Below, piece by piece: positions 17,575 through 25,199 of a stretch of DNA of 64,000 nucleotides; the stretch's first letter is position 1; each line of letters opens with the position of its first letter. The notes below the pieces were generated by a model. The model did no database searches, was not told the DNA's origin, and saw only the letters and a list, made by a program, of their open reading frames with translations. Origin of the DNA: Bacteroidota bacterium (GTDB lineage Bacteria > Bacteroidota > Bacteroidia > B-17B0 > Aurantibacillaceae); contig JACQAK010000013.1 in NCBI GenBank assembly GCA_016194985.1, positions 101,999 to 165,998 on the forward strand. Direction: 5' to 3'. Made by a program: the position numbers and the translations under genes.

Positions 17575-18306
17575 ATGAACTGTTTATATTGCAATAAACC
17601 CATAGAAGGAAAACGAAACACAAAAAGGTATTGTGGTAATACCTGCAAACAATACGCCTACTTAAAAAGAAGTTTTTCTATTCCTTCAGATAGTCTTTCG
17701 ATATCACTAAGTGAGCCTGAAAATTCATCGAACCCCAAGGAACATTTTCAAAATATAAATAACACTTACAACAAACCAACAGCACAGCATGTATATAGAA
17801 AACAAGTAACTCAACAGGAGTACCAATATATTAATGCTGATATTTTGGATCGGATTCAAGGCGGGTATGTTTCCTTAACTATAACAAGCGATTATTTTAC
17901 AAATCAAAACACTTCTGCATTTGCGTATATCATACCACGGATTCGATGCATTATCGAAAATCTATTTCAGTTAAGTTATAAAAGAAAGCTATATTATAAA
18001 ACAGCCATCACCATTTGTAGAGCTGTTGAAGAAATGCTTTTACCGGAACATATTGGTCAGCTACCTTGTGATTTTCCTTTTTTGGAAGATCTTAAAAAAA
18101 TGCGAGAACAGTTTATTCCGATGGCAAACTATTTAAAAGAGGATAAAGAAGGAGTTAAATTTCGGTTGACAAAGTCTGTAATTGTCAGGTATATTCTTAT
18201 TCTAAACCTTCTCAGAAATTGCACTAAAAAGGAGCCGTTTATGGTATTATTCCCTGAATTATACAAATCCAACACCCCTGCAAAGCCCAACACAGTAGCG
18301 GCTTAG
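17575..18306 (+). CDS. Island protein with N-terminal zinc-finger motif
   Basis: The 243-residue protein begins MNCLYCNKPIEGKRNTKRYC, followed by GNTCKQYAYLK, giving a CxxC-x14-CxxxC zinc-finger pattern within the first 30 residues. A Ser/Asn-rich linker (about 35-75) and a mostly helical domain (about 85-230) follow. It could bind DNA or RNA, but the helical part has no recognised family. It lies between small unknown genes and the recombinase, all on the plus strand, so it probably belongs to the element, perhaps in control of excision or maintenance (inference). Confidence 0.7.
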   Translation: MNCLYCNKPIEGKRNTKRYCGNTCKQYAYLKRSFSIPSDSLSISLSEPENSSNPKEHFQNINNTYNKPTAQHVYRKQVTQQEYQYINADILDRIQGGYVSLTITSDYFTNQNTSAFAYIIPRIRCIIENLFQLSYKRKLYYKTAITICRAVEEMLLPEHIGQLPCDFPFLEDLKKMREQFIPMANYLKEDKEGVKFRLTKSVIVRYILILNLLRNCTKKEPFMVLFPELYKSNTPAKPNTVAA

Positions 18307-18345
18307 CCCGACTTTTATGTGTGGAACTAATTGTTTAACTTAGCT

Positions 18346-18606
18346 ATGAAACACCAAATGAAAGAAAACGAAACAACTGAAATTGAAAATGAGAATAAAA
18401 ATATACTTACGCTTGAAAAGGCAAGAGAACTTTTAGGAGAGAATGATATAAGTGATGAAAAACTGGAGATGATAATTAGTAATATAAAAGTATTTTGTAA
18501 AGTAGCCTATGAAATGTATTGCGAAGAACAGAATAAAAAAATGGATAATGAACAAGATACTATAATTGAACTTCATTCAAATCAAGAATTAAAAGAAGCT
18601 GCATAA
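18346..18606 (+). CDS. Small acidic helical protein
   Basis: About 86 residues if it begins at ATG 18346; an upstream in-frame TTG at 18331 is less likely. It is rich in Glu/Lys/Asn and fully helical in appearance, with no motif recognised. It ends 43 bases before the serine recombinase and may be co-transcribed with it. A small regulator or directionality factor is possible by position only. Confidence 0.55.
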   Translation: MKHQMKENETTEIENENKNILTLEKARELLGENDISDEKLEMIISNIKVFCKVAYEMYCEEQNKKMDNEQDTIIELHSNQELKEAA

Positions 18607-18649
18607 TTAAATAAAAAAAGAATAACAGAAATTAAAAGCAAATAAAAAT

Positions 18650-20215
18650 ATGTCAGACGATAATCAATTATTTAAAATGTTTTCAAAGGGAAAAAAGAAT
18701 ATCCGCTTTGAAAATGACGACTGTGTTATTTACACCCGTGTATCAGGAGCCAAACAATTAGATGGCTTGAGTCTTGAAACTCAACTAAAGGGCAACGAAG
18801 AATATGCCAAGAGACATAAGCTCATCGTGCGTGAACGGTTTGGTGGTACGTATGAAAGTGCTGCTACCGATGAGAGAAAAGAATTTCAACGGATGATTAA
18901 ATACATTAAAACATCAAAGCATAAGATTTCAAAAATACTTGTTTATAGCTTAGAGCGATTTTCACGAAGCGAAAATTCTATTTGGTTAAGTGGTCAGCTA
19001 AGAAAATTGGGGACAGAGATTGTCTCGGTCACACAACCAATTGATACTACAAACCCTGCTGGAATTATGCAACAAAAAATGTTGTTTCTATTTGGAGAAT
19101 TTGATAATCAACTCCGAAGACAAAAAAGTATGGCGGGTGTAAAAGAACGATTACTTAAAGGAGAATGGTGCACGAAGCCTCCCATCGGATATGATATACT
19201 GAGAACCAATGGAGAGAAGAAAATTATTTTAAATGAAAAAAGTAAAATCATTAAAAAGATGTTTGTGTGGAAAGCAGAAGAACGCTTACCTAATGAACAA
19301 ATCAGAAAACGTCTTGCAAATTTAAATTACAATTATGACCTCAGAAGAATCTCTGAAATATTACGAAACCCATTCTATTGTGGCATTATGGTTCACAAGG
19401 CTTTAGAGGGAGATGTATTGGAAGGTAAGCATGAAAAGCTGATCACTAAAAATATGTTTTTGCAAGTCAACGGAATATTAAATGAAAAGAAACTCGGTTT
19501 ACAAACTCGAAAAGAACGAAAAGAAATTGCATTAAAACGTTTTGCACTATGTGAAGCCTGTTATCAACCAATGAGGGGATATATTGCCAATAGCTGTGAT
19601 ACTCCTTATTACAAGTGCAACACACCTAATTGTAAATGCAACCGTAATGCAGATATAGTAAATACCAAATTTGAAAACCTAATAGCAGGCTATAAAACTA
19701 ACGTCATTTACGATAAATTAATTCATCAGCAATTAAAATACACTTTTACCCAAATGAATGCCTCCACCGAGGAGAATCAAGCCTCAGCAAAGGCTAAAAC
19801 AGCCGATTTAAGCCATAATTTGGAGCGTTTGGAGGAACGGTTTATCCTTGAGGAGATAACGGGCGAACTTTACCAAAAATACAAAACCAAGTTTGAAAAG
19901 GAAAGGGACGAAATTGAGCTACAAATCAGTAAAAACAAAATTGAGATGTCGAAGTTGGATGGCTACATCAACTACACGTTGAATCTTTCCCTAAACCTTC
20001 GTAAAATGTGGGCTTCCGGGGATTATACTCAGCGACAGGAACTGCAAAACACCTTCTTTCCCAAAGGAATTACCTATAATCGGCAAAAAGACGAATGTCG
20101 AACTATAGAAACCAACGAATTTTTAGAAGAAGTCTCTGATTTATCAGGGACTTTTGCTACTTTTAGCCCGACTCAATTACAAAACTTTAAACCCAGTCCG
20201 AGTTGGGCAGGCTGA
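18650..20215 (+). CDS. Large serine recombinase (site-specific integrase)
   Basis: The 521-residue enzyme has a resolvase-type catalytic domain (about 24-165) with YTRVS (nucleophile Ser32), LERFSR (Arg103, Arg106) and FGEFDNQLRRQKS. A recombinase domain (about 175-285, KPPIGYD then LRNPFYCG) follows, then a zinc ribbon with Cys301, Cys304, Cys323 and Cys328 or Cys330, a coiled coil (about 365-450) and a short tail. Such enzymes integrate and excise elements at attP/attB sites through a Ser-DNA link. The stop codon lies inside a REP-like palindrome (20213-20254), suggesting an element boundary here or a replaced C-terminal tail. It drives the small island at 16261-20215. Confidence 0.92.
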   Translation: MSDDNQLFKMFSKGKKNIRFENDDCVIYTRVSGAKQLDGLSLETQLKGNEEYAKRHKLIVRERFGGTYESAATDERKEFQRMIKYIKTSKHKISKILVYSLERFSRSENSIWLSGQLRKLGTEIVSVTQPIDTTNPAGIMQQKMLFLFGEFDNQLRRQKSMAGVKERLLKGEWCTKPPIGYDILRTNGEKKIILNEKSKIIKKMFVWKAEERLPNEQIRKRLANLNYNYDLRRISEILRNPFYCGIMVHKALEGDVLEGKHEKLITKNMFLQVNGILNEKKLGLQTRKERKEIALKRFALCEACYQPMRGYIANSCDTPYYKCNTPNCKCNRNADIVNTKFENLIAGYKTNVIYDKLIHQQLKYTFTQMNASTEENQASAKAKTADLSHNLERLEERFILEEITGELYQKYKTKFEKERDEIELQISKNKIEMSKLDGYINYTLNLSLNLRKMWASGDYTQRQELQNTFFPKGITYNRQKDECRTIETNEFLEEVSDLSGTFATFSPTQLQNFKPSPSWAG

Positions 20216-20254
20216 GCGGAGTCGAAGCCTTCATAAACCCTTCGACTCCGCTCA
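20213..20254. repeat. REP-like palindrome
   Basis: TGAGCGGAGTCGAAG (20213-20227) and CTTCGACTCCGCTCA (20240-20254) are perfect inverted repeats around a 12-base loop. The first three bases are the stop codon of the recombinase. It belongs to the same family as the copies at 30333-30440 and 36837-36860 (shared core GAGCG[G/T]AGTCGA). Confidence 0.8.
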
Positions 20255-20323
20255 GGGAGACAAGATTTTCTTTTCTCACATGGCAGACGATTCTATACAC
20301 ATATGGAACAAATTATAAAAAAC

Positions 20324-20397
20324 AAAGAGGTTGTTGAAAAACATATACTATAAAAGTTTTAGTTAAGTCATATTATATTTTTTAGACAACCTCCTTT
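20324..20397. repeat. Imperfect long inverted repeat
   Basis: GAGGTTGTTGAAAAA (from 20327) and TTTTTTAGACAACCTC (to 20393) pair around an AT-rich centre, just before the DUF779 gene. It could be a small degenerate insertion remnant or an attenuator-like hairpin. Confidence 0.45.
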
Positions 20398-20418
20398 ATA
20401 ATCAACATTCAACTCATC

Positions 20419-20799
20419 ATGACAACAGTAAAACGAATTTTAGTAACTCCTGCAGCCAGTGAATTAATTACATTACTAAGAGTAGGATTTGGGGATCTGG
20501 TGTTTCATCAAAGCGGAGGCTGCTGTGATGGCTCTTCTCCCATGTGCTTTCAGAAAGATGAATTCAAGATCGGTAATAGTGATGTTGGGTTAGGTTATGT
20601 AGGTGGGTTCGAATTCTGGATGAGTAAAGATCAATTTGAATACTGGCAACATACCGAATTAACCTTAGATGTGGTGAATGGCAGAGGCGCCAGTTTTTCA
20701 TTGGAAATACCAACCAGTAAACGTTTTCTCATTCGTTCAAGAATATATACTGAAGAAGAAATGAATCATCTGGAACCCTTATTTTATAAAAAAGATTAA
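20419..20799 (+). CDS. DUF779 family protein
   Basis: The 126-residue protein matches the DUF779 family: LVFHQSGGCCDGSSPMC at about residues 29-45, then GYVGGFEFWMS and a C-terminal segment ending FLIRSRIYTEEE. The conserved Cys cluster could bind metal. Members usually lie beside an NAD-dependent aldehyde dehydrogenase gene; none is near here, so this copy is an orphan. The biochemical role of the family is not established. It is convergent with the metallo-hydrolase gene, three bases apart. Confidence 0.85.
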   Translation: MTTVKRILVTPAASELITLLRVGFGDLVFHQSGGCCDGSSPMCFQKDEFKIGNSDVGLGYVGGFEFWMSKDQFEYWQHTELTLDVVNGRGASFSLEIPTSKRFLIRSRIYTEEEMNHLEPLFYKKD

Positions 20800-20802
20800 A
20801 GG

Positions 20803-21840
20803 CTAGACCAATTCCCACCAATTTCTGAATGAGTAACTATCATTCAATACTACCGATTCACCTATCATCGGCGTAACAACCGTGACATTTAATTCTTCTG
20901 CTTTTTTCAAAACACGTTTAATTGGCTCATCCCAATCATGCATGGCCAAAGCAAATTTACCCCAATGAATAGGAAACAACACTTTTGACTTTAAATCAAC
21001 ACTGGCCTGCACGGTCTCTTCCGGCATCATATGAATATGAGGCCACAAAGCATTGTATTGTCCCGATTCCAACAAGGCTATATCAAAAGGTCCGTGCTTT
21101 TCTCCAATCTCTTTAAAGTGTGAATCATATCCTGAATCACCACCTAAATAAATGGATTGTGTTTTTGTTTTTAAAACATACGACGCCCATAACATTTTAG
21201 AACGCACCATTGTTCGTCCTGTATAATGTCTTGCCGGAGCCGCCGTAATCACTACATCATTAAAGAACGTATGAGATTCCCACCAATCCAATTCAGTAAT
21301 TCCTGATTCATGAAAACCCCAGTGTTCTAAATGCGAACCAACACCAAGCGGACAACATACCTGTTTTACTTTAGAATGCAACAATCTCAACGTTTTATAA
21401 TCTAAATGATCGTAATGATCATGAGTCAATAATAACAAATCTATAGGAGGCATATCCTCGGCAGAATATTCATTAGCGCCTTTAAACGCTTTGATCATAA
21501 ACGAAAACGGAGAAGCATTTCCGCTAAATACAGGATCCACTAAAATAGTTTTGCCATTAATTCTTAATAAATAAGACGAGTGCCCAAACCACACAATTGT
21601 TGGTTCATCAGAATGCAGTTCGTTCAAATTGGTCTTAACAAAAGGAAGTGTCTGCTTAGGTTCCGCATTTTTAGACTTGCTCAAAAACTCTTTCCCTGTT
21701 TTAAAAAACGAGCTATCCTTTGATAATTGTTGAGTAGGAGATAAATTTTGAAAGGCATTATGCTTATAGTTAGGCGATTGTTTAATACGCTCTAAGCGTT
21801 TCCCTGAGGGATTTTTACCTAATGATTTTAAAAGTGACAT
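20803..21840 (-). CDS. Metallo-beta-lactamase-fold hydrolase (UlaG/NAPE-PLD-like)
   Basis: The 345-residue protein shows the MBL metal motif THDHYDH (His140, His142, Asp144, His145), preceded by WFGHSSYLLRINGKTILVDP. Later metal ligands lie in APARHYTGR, GGDSGYD and PIHWGKF. The arrangement fits the group containing UlaG and N-acylphosphatidylethanolamine phospholipase D-like proteins, which act on phosphodiester or lactone bonds. A 70-residue N-terminal extension resembles that of the NAPE-PLD type. There is no signal peptide, so it is cytosolic; the substrate is unknown. Repeat-derived sequence separates it from the upstream response regulator gene. Confidence 0.85.
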   Translation of the reverse strand: MSLLKSLGKNPSGKRLERIKQSPNYKHNAFQNLSPTQQLSKDSSFFKTGKEFLSKSKNAEPKQTLPFVKTNLNELHSDEPTIVWFGHSSYLLRINGKTILVDPVFSGNASPFSFMIKAFKGANEYSAEDMPPIDLLLLTHDHYDHLDYKTLRLLHSKVKQVCCPLGVGSHLEHWGFHESGITELDWWESHTFFNDVVITAAPARHYTGRTMVRSKMLWASYVLKTKTQSIYLGGDSGYDSHFKEIGEKHGPFDIALLESGQYNALWPHIHMMPEETVQASVDLKSKVLFPIHWGKFALAMHDWDEPIKRVLKKAEELNVTVVTPMIGESVVLNDSYSFRNWWELV

Positions 21841-21861
21841 GATTTCATTTTATTATATTGT

Positions 21862-21928
21862 TGTCAGTTCGAACGTAGTCAAGCACTAAACTAAATACGA
21901 AGAGCACTTCTCTCCCGATAACTATCGG
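21862..21928. repeat. Degenerate REP-like sequence and hairpin
   Basis: TGTCAGTTCGAACGTAGTCA (from 21862) is a worn copy of the REP-like arm seen at 30333 and 30417. CCGATAACTATCGG (21915-21928) is a short perfect hairpin. The 115-base gap between the regulator and hydrolase genes is made largely of such sequence. Confidence 0.55.
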
Positions 21929-21955
21929 AATACTTAAAGAGACATAAACTGATTA

Positions 21956-22702
21956 TTAAACCCCCAGTGTTTCTTTTAACTTAGAATAGCCTGTGCGGCT
22001 CAACGGAATTTTCTTTCCACTTTTTAAAAGCACCACATAGGTATTCTTTTCCAATGGCTCAATTTTAGTGAGCTGTTGCAAATTGATAATGAACGAACGA
22101 TGTGTTCTGAAAAACAGTGCGGGGTCTAATACCTGCTCATAATAATTCATTGTTTTCTTTTTCAGGTAGTAGGTGTCTTTTGTAAAGATCTTCACATAAT
22201 CGTCATAGGCCTCTATATACATCACATCAGCCATAGGCACGATACGGATATCGCTTCCGTTCTTTACCACGATTCTGTTTTTTTCGTCTGGTTGCTTAGT
22301 CGTGTTTTCCAAAAGTGTTTGAAGATTTTTCTCGGAAGTATGAGTGGTACTATTTTTTGATTTCCATTTTTCAAGAGCTAAATCAAAACGTTCTTTACTA
22401 AAGGGTTTTAATAAATAATCAATGGCGTTGGCTTCAAAGGCTTTAATAGCATACTCGTCAAAGGCTGTTGTGAAAATGACTGAAGGTGTCGTATCCAATA
22501 ATTCCAACATTTCAAAACCATTAATCTTAGGCATTTGTATATCCAAAAAAATCAAATCAGGTTTATGTTGCATGATAGCTTTCACTCCCTGAAATCCATC
22601 ATTACATTCTGCTACAATTTCAATAGATGGGTGTTGCTGAATATATTCAACCACCAAACTGCGAGCTAAAGGCTCATCATCTATAATCACTACTTTACTC
22701 AT
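21956..22702 (-). CDS. LytTR-family response regulator
   Basis: The 248-residue regulator has a receiver domain (about 1-120) with acidic pocket Asp8/Asp9, phosphoacceptor Asp54 (IFLDIQMPK), Thr in FTTAFDEYA and Lys in LLKPF. A LytTR DNA-binding domain follows (about 145-248: VMYIEAYDDYVKIFT, FFRTHRSFIINL, IPLSRTGYSKLK). It overlaps the LytS-type kinase gene by four bases, so the two form a translationally coupled two-component system. It probably controls the membrane-protein genes upstream in the same operon, which is inference. Confidence 0.92.
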   Translation of the reverse strand: MSKVVIIDDEPLARSLVVEYIQQHPSIEIVAECNDGFQGVKAIMQHKPDLIFLDIQMPKINGFEMLELLDTTPSVIFTTAFDEYAIKAFEANAIDYLLKPFSKERFDLALEKWKSKNSTTHTSEKNLQTLLENTTKQPDEKNRIVVKNGSDIRIVPMADVMYIEAYDDYVKIFTKDTYYLKKKTMNYYEQVLDPALFFRTHRSFIINLQQLTKIEPLEKNTYVVLLKSGKKIPLSRTGYSKLKETLGV

Positions 22703-23712
22703 TTTTTTACTTGTGGTATTTTTAAAGAGGTAATAAACAAATTATTGTTTTTCTCGGTGGTCATTAAATCATTGCGGGCATATAATAAAAACAAGCGACG
22801 TTGTACAGAACTCAAACCAAAACCTGTTCCTTCATTAGCCTGTTGTGTATCCGAATCAAACGGATTTCTGACCTGAATATGCAAAAAATTATTCTCCGAA
22901 TGAGCTGAAATACTGATCGTAATATCTTCCACGGTATCATACAAGCCAAATTTAATGGCGTTTTCTACAATCGGTTGTAACAATAAGGGTGGTAAATAAG
23001 CTTCCAGATTTTCCGGCTCAATAGCGATCTCTACCTGCAAGCGATGACCAAATCTAACTTTTTCGATCTCTAAATATAATTTCAAATGCTCCAGTTCTTC
23101 ATGCAACGAAACCGTTTGCTGATCGTCTTTCTTGAGTGTCCCTCTTAAAAAATCAGACAATTGCTGGATCATTTTTCTGGCTTCATTAGGTTTGGTTCCA
23201 GCCAGCGCACTAATCGAATTTAAGCTGTTAAATAAAAAATGTGGTTGTAACTGCTGACGTAATCTGGCCAATTCCGCTTCTTTTACCAATTGTTCAGCAT
23301 CATTACGTCGCTGTTCTTTTTCTTTTTGTTCCTGTATATTATAAAGTAACCAATTGGTAATCGTTAAAAATGTCAATACCAATAAAGAGATGATAGAGCG
23401 TATTGGCATTGATTTTTCCAGAAAATCCACATAATAGTCATCTGCACCTAACAGGTACATGATGATCCATTTAAATGTAATGCTGTATAAAATGGTAATA
23501 CTGATGGCAAATACCAACCGATAGATACGGTTGCTTTTTCCGGGTTGATAGTAGCGGTACAAAATGATGGCTGCAAAACATGCCAACGCCAACAATCCAT
23601 TTGATACTAAAGAATCAATAATAGCAGCATGCCAGTTCAATTCTAAATGATGTAGTACCCAGCTTTGAATAAACGCCCAGAATATCCACCATGCCACATA
23701 CATGACAAGCAT
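22699..23712 (-). CDS. LytS-type sensor histidine kinase
   Basis: The 337-residue kinase has about four membrane segments in the first 130 residues, a short coiled coil (about 128-152) and a His_kinase domain with LQPHFLFNSLNSISAL (phosphorylated His158). An ATPase domain follows with PPLLLQPIVENAIKFG as N-box and GTGFGLSSVQRR as G-box. There is no large extracellular domain, so membrane state may be the signal. It is coupled to the LytTR regulator downstream (ATGA overlap) and follows DUF4288 and LiaF-like genes, which suggests an envelope-stress system. Confidence 0.9.
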   Translation of the reverse strand: MLVMYVAWWIFWAFIQSWVLHHLELNWHAAIIDSLVSNGLLALACFAAIILYRYYQPGKSNRIYRLVFAISITILYSITFKWIIMYLLGADDYYVDFLEKSMPIRSIISLLVLTFLTITNWLLYNIQEQKEKEQRRNDAEQLVKEAELARLRQQLQPHFLFNSLNSISALAGTKPNEARKMIQQLSDFLRGTLKKDDQQTVSLHEELEHLKLYLEIEKVRFGHRLQVEIAIEPENLEAYLPPLLLQPIVENAIKFGLYDTVEDITISISAHSENNFLHIQVRNPFDSDTQQANEGTGFGLSSVQRRLFLLYARNDLMTTEKNNNLFITSLKIPQVKK

Positions 23713-23753
23713 TTTCTTAAATGGATATGTGGTATATGTTTTCAGAAAATTAA

Positions 23754-24101
23754 TTATGCAAAAGTTAAGCTTTTTGCCTGAATTAACATGGCTTTTTGTC
23801 GAACATAATTAATAAATGAATGGCGTTCGGTATTTTCATGTGTAGTTGAATACACTTGTTCTCCGTCTTTTAATGCTTCCAACTCATACACATCCGTGAC
23901 ATCAATAAATTGCCAGTGTACCATTTTACTTTCATTATTAACGAAAACTTCTTCTTCTTTTTTTCCGATTGTTCTGGCTTTTTGAAAAGCCGCTTCCAAA
24001 GTGTAAGCCTCTACAATTCGGATTTGTTCGTCAAATTGATGAGCGTGGTTTCCGTTGTCGATATTGATGTTAAACATCAGTTTTACTAAATAGCGTTTCA
24101 T
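23754..24101 (-). CDS. DUF4288 family protein
   Basis: The 115-residue soluble protein has features of DUF4288: YLVKLMFNI at the start, HQFDEQIRIVEA, a small helix (EAAFQKARTIGKKEEE), then VHWQFIDVTDVYEL and DGEQVYSTTHE. It is a small alpha/beta protein without a known activity. It lies between a LiaF-like membrane protein gene (gap 29) and the LytS gene (gap 41), all on the minus strand, so it is probably co-expressed. Its role in the unit is unknown. Confidence 0.75.
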   Translation of the reverse strand: MKRYLVKLMFNINIDNGNHAHQFDEQIRIVEAYTLEAAFQKARTIGKKEEEVFVNNESKMVHWQFIDVTDVYELEALKDGEQVYSTTHENTERHSFINYVRQKAMLIQAKSLTFA

Positions 24102-24130
24102 ATTCTGTAATCAGATTAGTGGTTAATTTT

Positions 24131-24925
24131 TTAATAACTTTTAATGTCTATTCCTCCCATAAAGGTGGTACCCCTTAAGATTAAAACTTTTTTATCTCCT
24201 GTTGCTGTATTTGGTTGCATAGGCCTTTTATCTTCTATGCTTCCAAATACCGAAACTAATTCAGAATTAATTTCCCAATGTGCAGGTATGATCAATTTAG
24301 TTCCTCCAAATACATTGGTTAAATCCATAGTGGCTGTGCTTTCCATATCTGCCTGAGACAGATTAATTTCGGCGCCGCCAAACACATTTGTAATGTCGGC
24401 ACCTTTAAACTTTTTTGAAAGCACATTCTTTTTTACACCTCCCATAAACGATGTAGATTCAACAAAATCTTCACTTACGGAATCTTCTCTTACATAACAA
24501 TTACCCTGTTGTTCGTATCTGTTAAATCTGTGGTGAGCATACTTCCAATGGCGGTGATTAAATTTTCTACGTGGTTTAAAGATCATCATTAATCCAAAAA
24601 GGATCAGAAGAACAGGCCATAAAAAGGATTTAATATGCATATCCGGATAAAAATCTCCCAATAAAAATATACCCCCTATAGCCACCAGAAAAAACCACCA
24701 GGCATTTCTAAAGTTATGCTTTACACCGGTGATAATACCGATGGCAATTAAAAATGTTTTCCAGGTAAATAACCATTGTGGAATTTCTGCCCCTAATTCC
24801 CTTGCCAAAAAAAGCGATCCGGCAATTACTACCAAAATACCTCCAACGACTTTACCTCGTCTTTGGCTTTTTTCTGTTTGTTTACACATTTCTTCAAAAT
24901 CCATGTGCTCTTGTTGATTTGTCAT
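24131..24925 (-). CDS. LiaF-like membrane protein
   Basis: The 264-residue protein has a hydrophilic N-terminus, four membrane segments (about 27-118: VVGGILVVIAGSLFLA, FLIAIGIITG, WWFFLVAIGGIFLLG, FLWPVLLILFGLMMIF) and a C-terminal beta-helix-like domain with repeated turns FMGGVKKNV, NVFGGAEINL, NVFGGTKLIIP, SVFGSIED and TFMGGIDIKSY. This is the LiaF architecture (N-terminal DUF5668-like, C-terminal LiaF). LiaF proteins modulate LiaRS-type two-component systems that sense cell-wall damage. Here the partners downstream are LytS/LytTR type, a related logic with different parts. Confidence 0.85.
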   Translation of the reverse strand: MTNQQEHMDFEEMCKQTEKSQRRGKVVGGILVVIAGSLFLARELGAEIPQWLFTWKTFLIAIGIITGVKHNFRNAWWFFLVAIGGIFLLGDFYPDMHIKSFLWPVLLILFGLMMIFKPRRKFNHRHWKYAHHRFNRYEQQGNCYVREDSVSEDFVESTSFMGGVKKNVLSKKFKGADITNVFGGAEINLSQADMESTATMDLTNVFGGTKLIIPAHWEINSELVSVFGSIEDKRPMQPNTATGDKKVLILRGTTFMGGIDIKSY

Positions 24926-25199
24926 TGTATTCTTTTTTATTTAATGTTTAATTAATATGACTCTGGTCTTTGGCTTTGTGAGTACTGCACTTTGCCATAA
25001 TTTTATGTAAAAGTATATCAGGAATACCTGTCGTACAATAGCAATTAGGTAAGATTATACAGCCAGTCGGTGAACGGTACCTGGCAGGCGGTAATAAGAA
25101 TACGGAACCCTCTGATTCATCAATTTTTAACTAAAACAGGCTGCTTTTGAAGCTTCGCAATACAATATAATTTGTATTTTTGATAATAATCACAACACT

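Larger units (their letters stand above)
16261..20215. mobile_element. Small serine-recombinase island (exact ends not determined)
   Basis: A divergent HTH gene, a repeat-rich control region, four small unknown genes and a large serine recombinase form a compact unit of about 4 kb. It differs from its surroundings in having Shine-Dalgarno sequences, very A-rich genes and unknown small proteins. No relaxase, replication, capsid or cargo gene is recognised, so it may be a minimal integrative element or the remnant of one. The left end may lie between 16038 and 16260, which has no gene; the right end is near 20216. Confidence 0.6.

Noticed and set aside
18303-20173. Repeat TTAGCCCGACT at 18303 and 20163 as attachment sites
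   Set aside because: It is eleven bases, lies at a gene end and inside the recombinase gene, and would exclude half of the island; more likely chance.
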